A stretch of 64,000 bases of DNA. It comes from Nonomuraea cavernae (GTDB taxonomy: Bacteria; Actinomycetota; Actinomycetes; Streptosporangiales; Streptosporangiaceae). Positions 8,740 through 19,897 of this stretch are shown here, piece after piece. The translations under genes and the position numbers were made by a program. The stretch is from assembly GCF_014646355.1 (NCBI RefSeq), contig NZ_BMNH01000021.1, forward strand, positions 1 through 64,000. Reading direction: 5' to 3'. Positions within the stretch are counted from its first letter, which is position 1, and every line of letters begins with the position of its first letter. The notes under the pieces are model-generated. The model was not told the DNA's origin, searched no databases, and saw nothing but the letters and a program-made list of their open reading frames with translations.

Positions 8740-8751
8740 ATGTCTAGACAT
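8740..8751. promoter_or_regulatory. GntR/HutC-type operator-like palindrome
   Basis: ATGTCTAGACAT is a perfect 12-bp palindrome and extends imperfectly (CCTA...GAGG). It fits the GT-N-TA-N-AC pattern of HutC-subfamily GntR operators. It lies 104 nt before the aminotransferase start and 200 nt before the oxidase start. No GntR gene is present in the window. Confidence 0.55.
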
Positions 8752-8854
8752 GAGGTCATTAGGGAGCGATATGGTACAAGCTGTAAGGTGAATTGTCCGT
8801 ATTGCGACATATTGATGGTTAGGAGCACCGGCTGACAGCCGGGATACTCAAGAC

Positions 8855-10128
8855 ATGTCGGACCTCCTCGCGCGCCACCGGGCAGTCATCCCCAACTGGG
8901 TGGCCCTCAACTACAACGAGCCCATCGAGATCGTCAGCGGCAAGGGCAACCGTGTCGTCGACGCCGACGGCAAGAGCTATCTGGACTTCTTCGCCGGCAT
9001 CCTGACCAACATGATCGGGTACGACGTGCCCGAGGTGCGCGAGGCGGTCGAGCGGCAGATCGCCACCGGCGTCGTGCACACCAGCACGGTCTACCTCCTG
9101 CGCGGTCAGGTCGAGCTGGCCGAGAAGATCGCCAGGCTGTCCGGCATCCCCGACGCCAAGGTCTTCTTCACCAACTCCGGCACCGAGGCGAACGAGACCG
9201 CGCTCCTGCTCGCCACCTACGCCCGTAAGAGCGACCAGGTGCTGGCCATGCGGCAGAGCTACCACGGCCGCAGCTTCGGCGCGATCAGCGTCACCTCCAA
9301 CCGGTCCTGGAAGAACAACTCGCTCTCCCCGCTGAACGTGCACTTCCTGCACGGCGCCGACCGGCAGCTGGCCCAGTTCAGGGGACTGTCGGACGCCGAC
9401 TACATCAAGGTGTGCGTCGACGATCTGCGCCACCTGCTGGCCACCGCCGTGTCGAACGACGTGGCGGCGCTGATCGCCGAGCCGATCCAGGGGGTGGGCG
9501 GGTTCACGATGGCCCCCGACGGGCTGTTCGCCGCCTACAAGGAGGTCCTCGACGAGCAGGGCATCCTGTTCGTCTCCGACGAGGTGCAGACCGGCTGGGG
9601 CCGCACGGGCAGCGCGTTCTTCGGCATCCAGAACCATGGCGTGACGCCCGACATGATGACGTTCGCCAAGGGCCTCGGCAACGGGTTCGCCGTCGGCGGC
9701 GTCGTGGCGCGCGGCGACCTGATGGACGCCCTGCCCGCCGCCGGCCTGGCCACGTTCGGCGGCAACCCGGTCTCCATGGCCGCCGCCAACGCGACCCTCG
9801 ACTACGTGCTCGACCACGACCTGCAGGCCAACGCCGCCAGGACCGGCAAGATCATCATCGACGGCCTGCGCGAGGCGGCCCAGCGGCTCCCGATCGTCCA
9901 GGACGTCCGCGGCAAGGGCCTGATGTTCGCCGTCGAGCTGGAGAGCCCCGCCCAGGCGGCGCGCTTCATGGAGGAGACCAAGAAGGCCGGCCTGCTCGCC
10001 GGCAAGGGCGGTCTGTACGGCACGGCCATCCGGATGGCCCCGCCGCTCACCCTCACGGTGGACGAGGCCGCCGAGGGCCTCGGCATCATCGTCAACGCAC
10101 TCGAAGTCATCAACGCAGAGGCAGCGCA

Positions 10129-10132
<4 letters not shown>
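8855..10132 (+). CDS. Class III aminotransferase (beta-alanine/GABA type)
   Basis: 425 residues, fold-type I PLP enzyme. Visible motifs: TNSGTEANETALLLA (phosphate-binding), YHGRSFG, the PLP-aspartate region VSDEVQTGWGRTG and the Schiff-base lysine in MMTFAKGLGNGFAVGG. It transfers the omega-amino group of an amine or omega-amino acid to a keto acid. Its stop overlaps the start of mmsA by 4 nt (GTGA), so the product is probably a semialdehyde that MmsA oxidises: malonate semialdehyde from beta-alanine or methylmalonate semialdehyde from 3-aminoisobutyrate. Annotation as AGXT2-like or 4-aminobutyrate aminotransferase is also possible. Confidence 0.88.
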
Positions 10133-11634
<1,502 letters not shown>

Positions 11635-11641
11635 CCCGTGT

Positions 11642-11679
11642 GGCGGAGGGCGCGTGGTCCGGCCGCGCGTCCCTCCGCC
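11642..11679 (+). terminator. Terminator after mmsA
   Basis: Inverted repeat GGCGGAGGG ... CCCTCCGCC (9-bp core) begins 8 nt after the mmsA stop. It has no U-tract, as is common for high-GC actinobacterial terminators. Confidence 0.55.
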
Positions 11680-11726
11680 GTGGCGCCCCCCGGTAAGCTC
11701 CTGGGCATCGGGCAAGGGGGACATCG

Positions 11727-12848
11727 TTGGATCGCCGAATTCCGGTCGTGGCGCTCGCCGTGACGACTCTGATCGCGGGCATGGGCGCGGCCGGTCCGTC
11801 GCCCACGCCCACGTCGCCGCCTTCGGCCACGCCTTCCCCTTCGGCCTCGGCTTCGGCCGTTCCGGCGCAGAGCGACGGCACGCTGCAGATCCTCACCTAC
11901 CGCGGCTACGCCGACTACTCCAGCACCACCACGGAGTTCGAGCGGGTCACCGGCTGCCGCATCGCGCGCTTCGACACCGTGCAGACCGCCGACGAGATGG
12001 CCGCCAGGGTCACCGAGCGCCCCTATGACGTGATCTCGGCGGGCCCCGTCCTGGCGGCGTCGTTGATCGAGGGCAAGCAGGTGCAGCCGATCGACCCGGC
12101 CAGAGTGTCCGGCTACGGCGACCTCACCAAGCGGTTCCGCGAGATGACCAGCCAGTCGGGCAAGGTCTACGGGGTGCCCTATCTGTGGGGCCACCACGAG
12201 TTCCTCTACGACTCGGCCAAGGTCAAGAAGGGCGGCGACCTGCGGCGGGTGTTCACCTCCGACGACGTGGCGCTCCAGGACAGCCCGCTGACCATCGCCG
12301 ACGCCGCGCTCGCCGTCGGCGGGGTCGACGACCCCTACGAGCTGACCACCGAGGAGCTCGACCGGGTCATGCGGCTGCTGCGCGAGCGCCCTGGGCGCAC
12401 CTACTGGAAGAACCCCCTCGACCTGCTCAAGGGCTTCGCCACCGGGTCCCTCGACTACGCGCAGGCCACGCCCTACTATCGCCTGCTGCTGCAGAAGGCC
12501 GGCAAGCCGGTCAAGGCGGTCGACGCCCGTAAGACCACCGGCTGGGTCGACTCCTGGATGCTCGGCGCCGGGCTGCCCAACACCGACTGCGCCTACCGCT
12601 GGCTCAGCTACACCGCCTCGCCCGCGGTCCAGCGCAACGCGGCGGCCTGGGTCGGGCTGGCTCCGGCCAACCCCAAGGCGTGCACCTCGAAGGCCAAGCG
12701 CATCTGCGACGTCTACGGGGCTGACAAGCCCGGCCGGCTCGACCGCATCGTCTTCGCCGTCCGTCCTCCGGGGGGTTGCTCCGCCGGTGAGGGGGAATGC
12801 ACTGATTACGCCGCCTGGACCGCTCGGTGGCGCTCACTCGTCGGCTGA
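11727..12848 (+). CDS. Extracellular solute-binding protein, PotD/spermidine-putrescine type (orphan)
   Basis: 373 residues with TTG start after AAGGGGG. A signal peptide (about 1-22) lacking a lipobox cysteine is followed by a Pro/Ser/Thr/Ala-rich linker (about 23-47), then a type II periplasmic binding domain: LQILTYRGYADYSSTTTEFE at the start, YDVISAGP and KVYGVPYLWGHHEFLYDS, the pattern of polyamine-binding proteins. There is no ABC permease or ATPase gene next to it. It may feed a transporter encoded elsewhere or act as a polyamine sensor. Its place among amine-catabolic genes supports a polyamine-like ligand. Confidence 0.8.
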   Translation: MDRRIPVVALAVTTLIAGMGAAGPSPTPTSPPSATPSPSASASAVPAQSDGTLQILTYRGYADYSSTTTEFERVTGCRIARFDTVQTADEMAARVTERPYDVISAGPVLAASLIEGKQVQPIDPARVSGYGDLTKRFREMTSQSGKVYGVPYLWGHHEFLYDSAKVKKGGDLRRVFTSDDVALQDSPLTIADAALAVGGVDDPYELTTEELDRVMRLLRERPGRTYWKNPLDLLKGFATGSLDYAQATPYYRLLLQKAGKPVKAVDARKTTGWVDSWMLGAGLPNTDCAYRWLSYTASPAVQRNAAAWVGLAPANPKACTSKAKRICDVYGADKPGRLDRIVFAVRPPGGCSAGEGECTDYAAWTARWRSLVG

Positions 12849-12920
12849 GCGCGGGACAGCCGGCTCGCCTGCAGCACCATGCCGCGGGCGCACCCGTCCC
12901 CCCGCGGGGTGCGACCTGCT

Positions 12921-12957
12921 GAGACGCCCCGGGCCTTCCCCCGCCCCGGGGCGTCTC
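12921..12957 (+). terminator. Terminator after binding-protein gene
   Basis: A 13-bp perfect stem GAGACGCCCCGGG / CCCGGGGCGTCTC with an 11-nt loop, about 70 nt after the stop codon and before the next promoter. A strong intrinsic terminator hairpin. Confidence 0.8.
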
Positions 12958-12995
12958 GCTGTTCACGGTCCGGGAAGTGTCCGGCCCGGAAATTC

Positions 12996-13011
12996 GACTG
13001 AATGACCAGTC
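12996..13011. promoter_or_regulatory. Small inverted repeat upstream of saccharopine-dehydrogenase-like gene
   Basis: GACTG-AATGAC-CAGTC sits 18 nt before the ATG, inside the longer TetR-operator-like string AATGACCAGTCAGTGA. Candidate repressor site; weak on its own. Confidence 0.35.
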
Positions 13012-13029
13012 AGTGAGTAGGCTGGGGGC

Positions 13030-14244
13030 ATGAGAATCCTCCTGGTCGGGGCCGGCGGAGTCGGTTCCGCCGTTGTCCCCATTGCCGCACGCCGAGATTT
13101 CTACGAACACATCGTGGTGGCCGACTCCCAACAGGACCGGGCGGCCCAGGCCGTCGCCGCCGTCGACGACCCGCGCTTCAGCGCCATCCGGCTCGACGCC
13201 TCCGACCGGACGCAGGTCGAGGCCGCGCTCCGCGAGCACCGGTGCGACGTGCTGTTCAACGCCGTCGATCCGAGATTCACCATGCCGCTGTTCGAGGCCG
13301 CGCTGGCGGCCGGGGCCCACTACCTCGACATGGCGATGTCGCTGTCCCGGCCACACCCGCGCGACCCGTACGAGAAGACGGGGGTGAAGCTCGGCGACGA
13401 GCAGTTCGCGCGCGACGGCGAGTGGCGGGACGCGGGACGCCTCGCGCTGGTCGGGATGGGGGTCGAGCCGGGGCTGGCCGACGTGTTCGCCCGCTACGCC
13501 GCCGACCACCTGTTCGCCGACATCGACGAGATCGGCATCAGGGACGGCTCCAACCTGGTCGTCGAGGGGTACGACTTCGCGCCGACGTTCTCCATCTGGA
13601 CCACCATCGAGGAGTGCCTCAACCCGCCGGTCGTCTGGGAGGACGGGGAGTGGCGCACCACCGAGCCGTTCAGTGAGCCGGAGGTGTTCGACTTCCCGGC
13701 CGGCATCGGGCCCGTGGAGTGCGTGAACGTCGAGCACGAGGAGGTGCTGCTGGTCCCCAGGTGGATCCAGGCGCGCCGGGTGACCTTCAAGTACGGGATC
13801 GGCGAGGAGTTCATCGGCGTCCTGAAGACCCTGCGCAAGCTGGGCCTGGACAGCACCGACAAGATCCGGGTGGGCGGCGCGGAGGTGGCGCCGCGCGACC
13901 TGGTGGCCGCGAGCCTGCCCGACCCGGCGACGCTCGGCGACAGGATGTCGGGCAAGACGTGCGCGGGCACCTGGGTCAAGGGCACCGGCAAGGACGGCTC
14001 GCCGCGCGAGGTCTACCTCTATCACGTGGTGGACAACGCCTGGTCGATGGCGGAGTACGGTTCGCAGGCCGTGGTGTGGCAGACCGCCGTCCATCCCGTC
14101 GTGGCGCTGGAGCTGGTCGCGAACGGTGTCTGGAAGGGGGAGGGCGTGCTCGGCCCGGAGGCGTTCGACGCGGTGCCGTTCCTGAACCTGCTGGACGCGT
14201 ACGGCTCGCCGTGGGCGATGCGTGAGGCGCGTGAGGCCGCCTAA
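13030..14244 (+). CDS. Saccharopine dehydrogenase-like oxidoreductase
   Basis: 404 residues. The N-terminal Rossmann motif ILLVGAGGVGSAVVPIA (3-19) and the conserved FNAVDPRFTMPLFEAALAAG place it in the saccharopine-dehydrogenase / carboxynorspermidine-synthase superfamily, with the C-terminal substrate domain from about residue 130. Actinobacterial members of this group occur in polyamine or lysine-type amine metabolism, forming or splitting a secondary amine between an amino acid and an aldehyde. The exact reaction is not assignable. Its own promoter region lies behind the terminator at 12921. It overlaps the convergent small zinc protein by 4 nt. Confidence 0.82.
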   Translation: MRILLVGAGGVGSAVVPIAARRDFYEHIVVADSQQDRAAQAVAAVDDPRFSAIRLDASDRTQVEAALREHRCDVLFNAVDPRFTMPLFEAALAAGAHYLDMAMSLSRPHPRDPYEKTGVKLGDEQFARDGEWRDAGRLALVGMGVEPGLADVFARYAADHLFADIDEIGIRDGSNLVVEGYDFAPTFSIWTTIEECLNPPVVWEDGEWRTTEPFSEPEVFDFPAGIGPVECVNVEHEEVLLVPRWIQARRVTFKYGIGEEFIGVLKTLRKLGLDSTDKIRVGGAEVAPRDLVAASLPDPATLGDRMSGKTCAGTWVKGTGKDGSPREVYLYHVVDNAWSMAEYGSQAVVWQTAVHPVVALELVANGVWKGEGVLGPEAFDAVPFLNLLDAYGSPWAMREAREAA

Positions 14245-14477
14245 CGAGCGGGGAAGGCCACCACGGTCGCGAGTGGCGCGGGCGTCAGGGCCTCGGCGCA
14301 GTCGCCGCAGGCCAGCACGGCCGAGTGGTCGGGCAGGCGGCCCACGCGGACGCGCGGCCGGGGCCACCTCTTGTGGCAGACGACGCAGGCCTCGCCCTCG
14401 CGCTGCGCCTGGCTGAGATCATCAGGGTCGAACGTCACCATGTCCTGTGCCGTTCGTGTGGGGCTCCAGTTCATCAC
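14241..14477 (-). CDS. Small zinc-ribbon-like protein, unknown function
   Basis: 78 residues. Two CxxC knuckles (ACVVCHKRWP and LACGDCAEAL) separated by about 23 residues suggest a single structural zinc. The ATG at 14477 has AGGGAG at a good distance; the internal Met at residue 13 (MVTFDPDDLSQAQREGEA) has a poorer site. Similar short proteins are widespread in actinomycetes without known function. Convergent with the saccharopine-dehydrogenase-like gene. Confidence 0.65.
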   Translation of the reverse strand: MMNWSPTRTAQDMVTFDPDDLSQAQREGEACVVCHKRWPRPRVRVGRLPDHSAVLACGDCAEALTPAPLATVVAFPAR

Positions 14478-14602
14478 GCTCCCTGTGGTGATCGCTCACC
14501 CGTTTACCGGATCCGTTATAACCCGGACCGTCCCCCTGATCGTCTAGCTGCACGTCAAGCCAGGGTGAATTCTCTACCCGGTCAGCACGCCTTACACCAC
14601 AA

Positions 14603-14637
14603 AATCGGGCATCCAGCAACAAGCTGGATGCCCGATT
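14603..14637 (-). terminator. Terminator of gabT
   Basis: A 14-bp perfect stem (AATCGGGCATCCAG / CTGGATGCCCGATT) with a 7-nt loop and a short T-run on the minus strand, 12 nt after the gabT stop. Confidence 0.88.
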
Positions 14638-14648
14638 CGTATGGTTTT

Positions 14649-15977
14649 CTACAGGGCGGCGAGGGCCTTCTCCAGGATGCCGAGGCCCTCTTCGAGGAGG
14701 TTCTCGGGGATCACCAGCGGCGGCAGGAAGCGCAGCACGTTGCCGTACGTGCCCGCGGTGAGCACGAGCAGCCCCTCCGCGTGGCAGCGCCTGGCGACCT
14801 CGGCCACGGCGGCCGCGTCGGGCTCCGTGGTGCCGGGCTTGACCAGCTCGATCGCGATCATCGCGCCGCGTCCGCGCACGTCGCCGATCACGTCGAAGCG
14901 CTCGCGCATCGACTCGAGCCGGGGCAGCATGATCTCGCCGATCCGGCGGGCCCTGGCGACCAGGTCGTCCTCGGCGATGGTCTCCAGCACGCCCAGCGCG
15001 GCCTCGCAGGCCAGCGGGTTGCCGCCGTAGGTGCCGCCGAGACCGCCCACGTGCACCTTGTCCATGAGCTCGGCGCGGCCCGTCACCGCGGCCAGCGGCA
15101 GGCCGCCCGCGATGCCCTTGGCGGTGCAGATGATGTCGGGCACCACGCCCTCGTCCTCACAGGCGAACAGGTCTCCGGTGCGGGCGAACCCGGTCTGCAC
15201 CTCGTCGGCGACGAACACGATGCCGTTCTCGCGGCAGAACTCGGCGATGCGCGGCAGGAACCCCTTGGCCGGCTCGATGAAGCCGCCCTCGCCCGCGATC
15301 GGCTCGATCACCACGGCGGCCACGTTCTCGGCGCCGATCTGCTTGGTGATCATGCTGATGGCCTCGGCCGCGGCCTCCTCGGCGCAGTTCTCGGGCCCGG
15401 TCGGCCAGCGGAACGGGTAGGCCAGCGGCACCCGGTAGACCTCGGGGGCGAACGGGCCGAAGCGATGCTTGTACGGCATGTTCTTGGCCGTCAGCGTCAT
15501 CGTCAGCAGCGTGCGGCCGTGGTAGCCGTGGTCGAACACCACCACCGCCTGGCGCCCGGTGGCGTGCCTGGCGACCTTGACCGCGTTCTCCACGGCCTCG
15601 GCGCCGCTGTTGACGAGGAAGGTGCGCTTGTCATGGTCGCCGGGGGTCAGGTCGTTGAGCTTCTCGCAGACCCGCACGTACGACTCGTAGGGGGTGACCA
15701 TGAAACACGTGTGGGTGAACTCGGCGACCTGGCGCTGGACCCGCTCCACGACCTTGGGCGCCGCGTTGCCGACGTTGGTGACGGCGATCCCGGAGCCGAA
15801 GTCGATCAGCGAGTTGCCGTCGGCGTCCTGGACGACGCCGCCTCCGGCGCGCGTCACGAAGACCGGCAGGGTGGTGCCGATGCCCGTGGGGACGGCCGCC
15901 TGCTTGCGGGCCAGCAGCTCCTGCGACTTCGGGCCGGGAATCGCGGTGACGAGACGACGCTCCTGGGGAATGCTCAT
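14649..15977 (-). CDS. gabT: 4-aminobutyrate aminotransferase
   Basis: 442 residues. GabT features: FVTRAGGGVVQDADGNSLID near the N-terminus, VNSGAEAVENAVKVAR, YHGRTLLTMTLT, the IEPIAGEGGF segment, the PLP-binding DEVQTGFARTG and the Schiff-base lysine in ICTAKGIAGGLPLAAV. It transfers the amino group of GABA (or beta-alanine, 5-aminovalerate) to 2-oxoglutarate, giving succinate semialdehyde. The start at 15977 (MSIPQERRLVTAIPGPKS) matches family length; the open frame extends 186 codons upstream over the divergent PucR gene. Divergent from the second PucR regulator across 94 nt. Confidence 0.92.
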   Translation of the reverse strand: MSIPQERRLVTAIPGPKSQELLARKQAAVPTGIGTTLPVFVTRAGGGVVQDADGNSLIDFGSGIAVTNVGNAAPKVVERVQRQVAEFTHTCFMVTPYESYVRVCEKLNDLTPGDHDKRTFLVNSGAEAVENAVKVARHATGRQAVVVFDHGYHGRTLLTMTLTAKNMPYKHRFGPFAPEVYRVPLAYPFRWPTGPENCAEEAAAEAISMITKQIGAENVAAVVIEPIAGEGGFIEPAKGFLPRIAEFCRENGIVFVADEVQTGFARTGDLFACEDEGVVPDIICTAKGIAGGLPLAAVTGRAELMDKVHVGGLGGTYGGNPLACEAALGVLETIAEDDLVARARRIGEIMLPRLESMRERFDVIGDVRGRGAMIAIELVKPGTTEPDAAAVAEVARRCHAEGLLVLTAGTYGNVLRFLPPLVIPENLLEEGLGILEKALAAL

Positions 15978-16071
15978 GGGTCCGACGGTACGACCCGTCG
16001 TGAACTGCGCCGATATGTCGATATGGCACACTGGTGGTGCTGCCCTTCGCCAGAATGGACAACTTTCGCGT

Positions 16072-17640
16072 ATGGCGCCTTCACTGCGGGTCGTGGTGCG
16101 CCGGATGGGGCTGCGGCCCCTTGCCGGGACACTCGACTCGACCGTCCGCTGGGTGGCGGTGAGCGAGCTCGCGGACCCCACTCCCTTCCTCGAAGGGGAC
16201 GAGCTGCTGCTGACCACGGGGATGCGGTTGGAGCATGACTTTTCCGGATATGTCGCCCGCCTGGTGGAGCGGGGCGTGGCCGGGCTGGGCTTCGGCGTCG
16301 GGCTGTCCCACGAGCACGTCCCCGCCGCGCTGGTGGCGGCCGCGTCCCAGGCGGGGCTGCCGCTGCTGGAGGTCCCGCGTGAGACGCCGTTCATCGCCAT
16401 CGGCAAGGTGGTCAGCGAGCTGCTCGCCGCCGAGCAGTACGACGAGATCGCGCGGGCCTTCGCGGCGCAGGGCCGGCTGACCCGGGCGGCGCTGCGGCCC
16501 GAGGGCATGCACGCGGTCGTCGACCGGCTGGCCAAGGAGGTCGGCGGCTGGGCGGCGCTGCTCGACGAGGCGGGTGAGGCGCGTCACGTCACCCCCGGAG
16601 CCCGCGTCGCGGCGGTCACCGCCGAGCTGAGCCGCCTGCGTGGCGGCCACACCGCCGGCGAGTCCGGTCCCGGCGAGCGGGCGGGGGCGCGCCGCATCAG
16701 CCGGGCTCCGGCTGATGCGGGCCGGGGTGGCCAGGTGTCCGCGGTGAGGCCGCCGGCCAGTCTGGCGATCTCCGGGCCCGAGGGGCACATCGTCGTGCAG
16801 CCGCTCGGCGGCGGGGCGCGGCCGCGGGGGTTCTTCGCCGTCGGGGCGGCGCACGCCTTCTCGCCGGTCAGCCATACGGTGATCAACGCCGCCGGCTCGC
16901 TCCTCACGCTGGCGCTGGAGCAGGGCGGCGCCCAGCGCGAAGGCGAACGCCGGGTCCGTTCCGCCGTGCTGGAGCTGCTGCTCGGCGGCGACATCGAGCG
17001 GGCCCGCGAGGTGCTGGGCCCGCTCGGCGCGCGGCCGCCCGACGAGCCGCTGGTCGTGCTGGCGGCCGGCGGTGAGGCGCTCGACGCGCTGGAGCCGGTC
17101 GCGTTCGCCGCCCGCCTAGGCGAGGAGGGCCTGGCCGTCGCGCTGGTGGGCGAGGAGACGGCCGAGAAGGTGGCCGCGCAGACCGGCGGGTCGGTGGGGA
17201 TGAGCGCGCCGTGTGCCTACACCGACCTGCGGGCCGGGCTCGACCAGGCGCGACGCGCGCTGAGGGCCGCTCGCGGCGGAGTCGTGCGGTTCGCCGAGCT
17301 GGCCGGGCAGGGAGTGCTGAAGCTGCTCGACCCCGCCGCGGCGCAGGCGTTCGCCGCGGCGCTGCTCGCCCCGCTCGTGCGTTACGGCTCGCGCGCCGAC
17401 CTGGTCGAGTCGCTCCGGGCCTACCTCGACAGCAACGGCCACTGGGACGCCGCGGCTCAGCGGCTCGGCATCCACCGCCACACCCTGCGCTATCGGATGA
17501 GGCGGGTGGCCGAGCTGCTGGGGCGTGATCTCGACGATCCCGGTGTGCGGGCGGAGTTGTGGATCGCGCTGGCGGCGACCGCTTCTTCCGCTACTTCCGC
17601 TACTTCTGCACCAGAAAGCAGCAGATCGTCGCCGTCGTGA
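16072..17640 (+). CDS. PucR-family transcriptional regulator (second copy)
   Basis: 522 residues. N-terminal PucR domain (about 10-120: VRWVAVSELADPTPFLEGDE then VPRETPFIAIGKVVSEL) and C-terminal HTH_30 (about 450-510: LVESLRAYLDSNGHWDAAAQ then HRHTLRYRMRRV). It is divergent from gabT and is probably its regulator. ATG 16072 fits the usual family start MAPSLR; an in-frame ATG at 16015 would add 19 poorly conserved residues. The low-complexity C-terminal tail (SSATSATSAPESS) runs 41 nt into the convergent TetR gene. An Arg/Gly-rich insertion at about 185-225 is not typical. Confidence 0.9.
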   Translation: MAPSLRVVVRRMGLRPLAGTLDSTVRWVAVSELADPTPFLEGDELLLTTGMRLEHDFSGYVARLVERGVAGLGFGVGLSHEHVPAALVAAASQAGLPLLEVPRETPFIAIGKVVSELLAAEQYDEIARAFAAQGRLTRAALRPEGMHAVVDRLAKEVGGWAALLDEAGEARHVTPGARVAAVTAELSRLRGGHTAGESGPGERAGARRISRAPADAGRGGQVSAVRPPASLAISGPEGHIVVQPLGGGARPRGFFAVGAAHAFSPVSHTVINAAGSLLTLALEQGGAQREGERRVRSAVLELLLGGDIERAREVLGPLGARPPDEPLVVLAAGGEALDALEPVAFAARLGEEGLAVALVGEETAEKVAAQTGGSVGMSAPCAYTDLRAGLDQARRALRAARGGVVRFAELAGQGVLKLLDPAAAQAFAAALLAPLVRYGSRADLVESLRAYLDSNGHWDAAAQRLGIHRHTLRYRMRRVAELLGRDLDDPGVRAELWIALAATASSATSATSAPESSRSSPS

Positions 17641-18223
17641 CCGCCTCGTAGGTGCGGCCGTCGGGCAGGTGGCCGCCGCGTTCCAGGCTGATCGCCCCCT
17701 GTGCCGCGGCCCACAGCGCGTCGGCGATCTTGCGGGGCTGGGTGGCGATGAGGTAGCCGGCCGAGATGCAGTCGGCGATGGCCCGGTCGAGGAGGTTGAG
17801 CGCCGCGCGGGCGAGGGTCCGGGCGCGCTCGCTCGGCTCGAAACCGGGGATCGCCCGCTCGAACATCAGGCTGTAGTAGCCGGGCTCGGCCAGGCAGGCG
17901 TGGCGGTAGGCGGGGCCGAGCGCGGTGAGGTATTCGAGAGGGTCGCCGCGGTGCGGCACCGCCTCCAGGAAGCGCCGGAACCGCTCGAACCCCTCCAGGT
18001 AGAGTGCCTCGGCGAGACCCTCGCGGTTGCCGAACATCGTGTAGATGACGGTCGTGGTGCAGCCGGCCTCGGTGGCGATCCGGCGCATGGTCAGGCTTTC
18101 GGGGCCGTCGGTGACCAGGAGATTCACCGCGACGTCGAGCAACCGGGAACGCAGCTCGTCATGGCCGGCCCGTTCGCCCAACAGGTAGGCGCCTTGAAGC
18201 CCTAGCGGCGCCGAGGAGGTCAT
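17600..18223 (-). CDS. TetR/AcrR-family transcriptional regulator
   Basis: 207 residues. The HTH (about 12-57) contains LLDVAVNLLVTDGPESLTMR then AGCTTTVIYTMFGNREGLAE; the C-terminal region has a WHG-type TetR ligand domain (CLAEPGYYSLMFERAIPGFE). ATG 18223 is preceded by AAAGG. It is divergent from an aldehyde dehydrogenase across 230 nt and may control it. The 3' end overlaps the convergent PucR gene by 41 nt. Confidence 0.88.
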   Translation of the reverse strand: MTSSAPLGLQGAYLLGERAGHDELRSRLLDVAVNLLVTDGPESLTMRRIATEAGCTTTVIYTMFGNREGLAEALYLEGFERFRRFLEAVPHRGDPLEYLTALGPAYRHACLAEPGYYSLMFERAIPGFEPSERARTLARAALNLLDRAIADCISAGYLIATQPRKIADALWAAAQGAISLERGGHLPDGRTYEAVTTATICCFLVQK

Positions 18224-18453
18224 GGGCCCACGCCTTTCTGCTCGTGGGCCCACCGCGCTGGGGAACCCGCACCCGAGACTTAGCCATGGCGGAGATTTTT
18301 CAAACCGCCTCGCATGGTAAACATCCCTAATTACGTCTACTTCTGTTACATAGCGGGTATACCAGAGGGCTTGTACTTATCGGTGAGCGCTGTGGGGGCA
18401 CTTGTGCAACGTGGTGTAAGTCCCCGCTCCGCGTTGTCGCATAACGTCGTCGC

Positions 18454-19881
<1,428 letters not shown>

Positions 19882-19897
19882 TCGGCCCCGCCCGGGG

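Noticed and set aside
8377..8835. Plus-strand open frame ending in a CPYC-containing peptide (GTSCKVNCPYCDILMVRSTG)
   Set aside because: Most of it is antisense to the oxidase gene; the CPYC part lies in a promoter region with palindromes and has no ribosome site.
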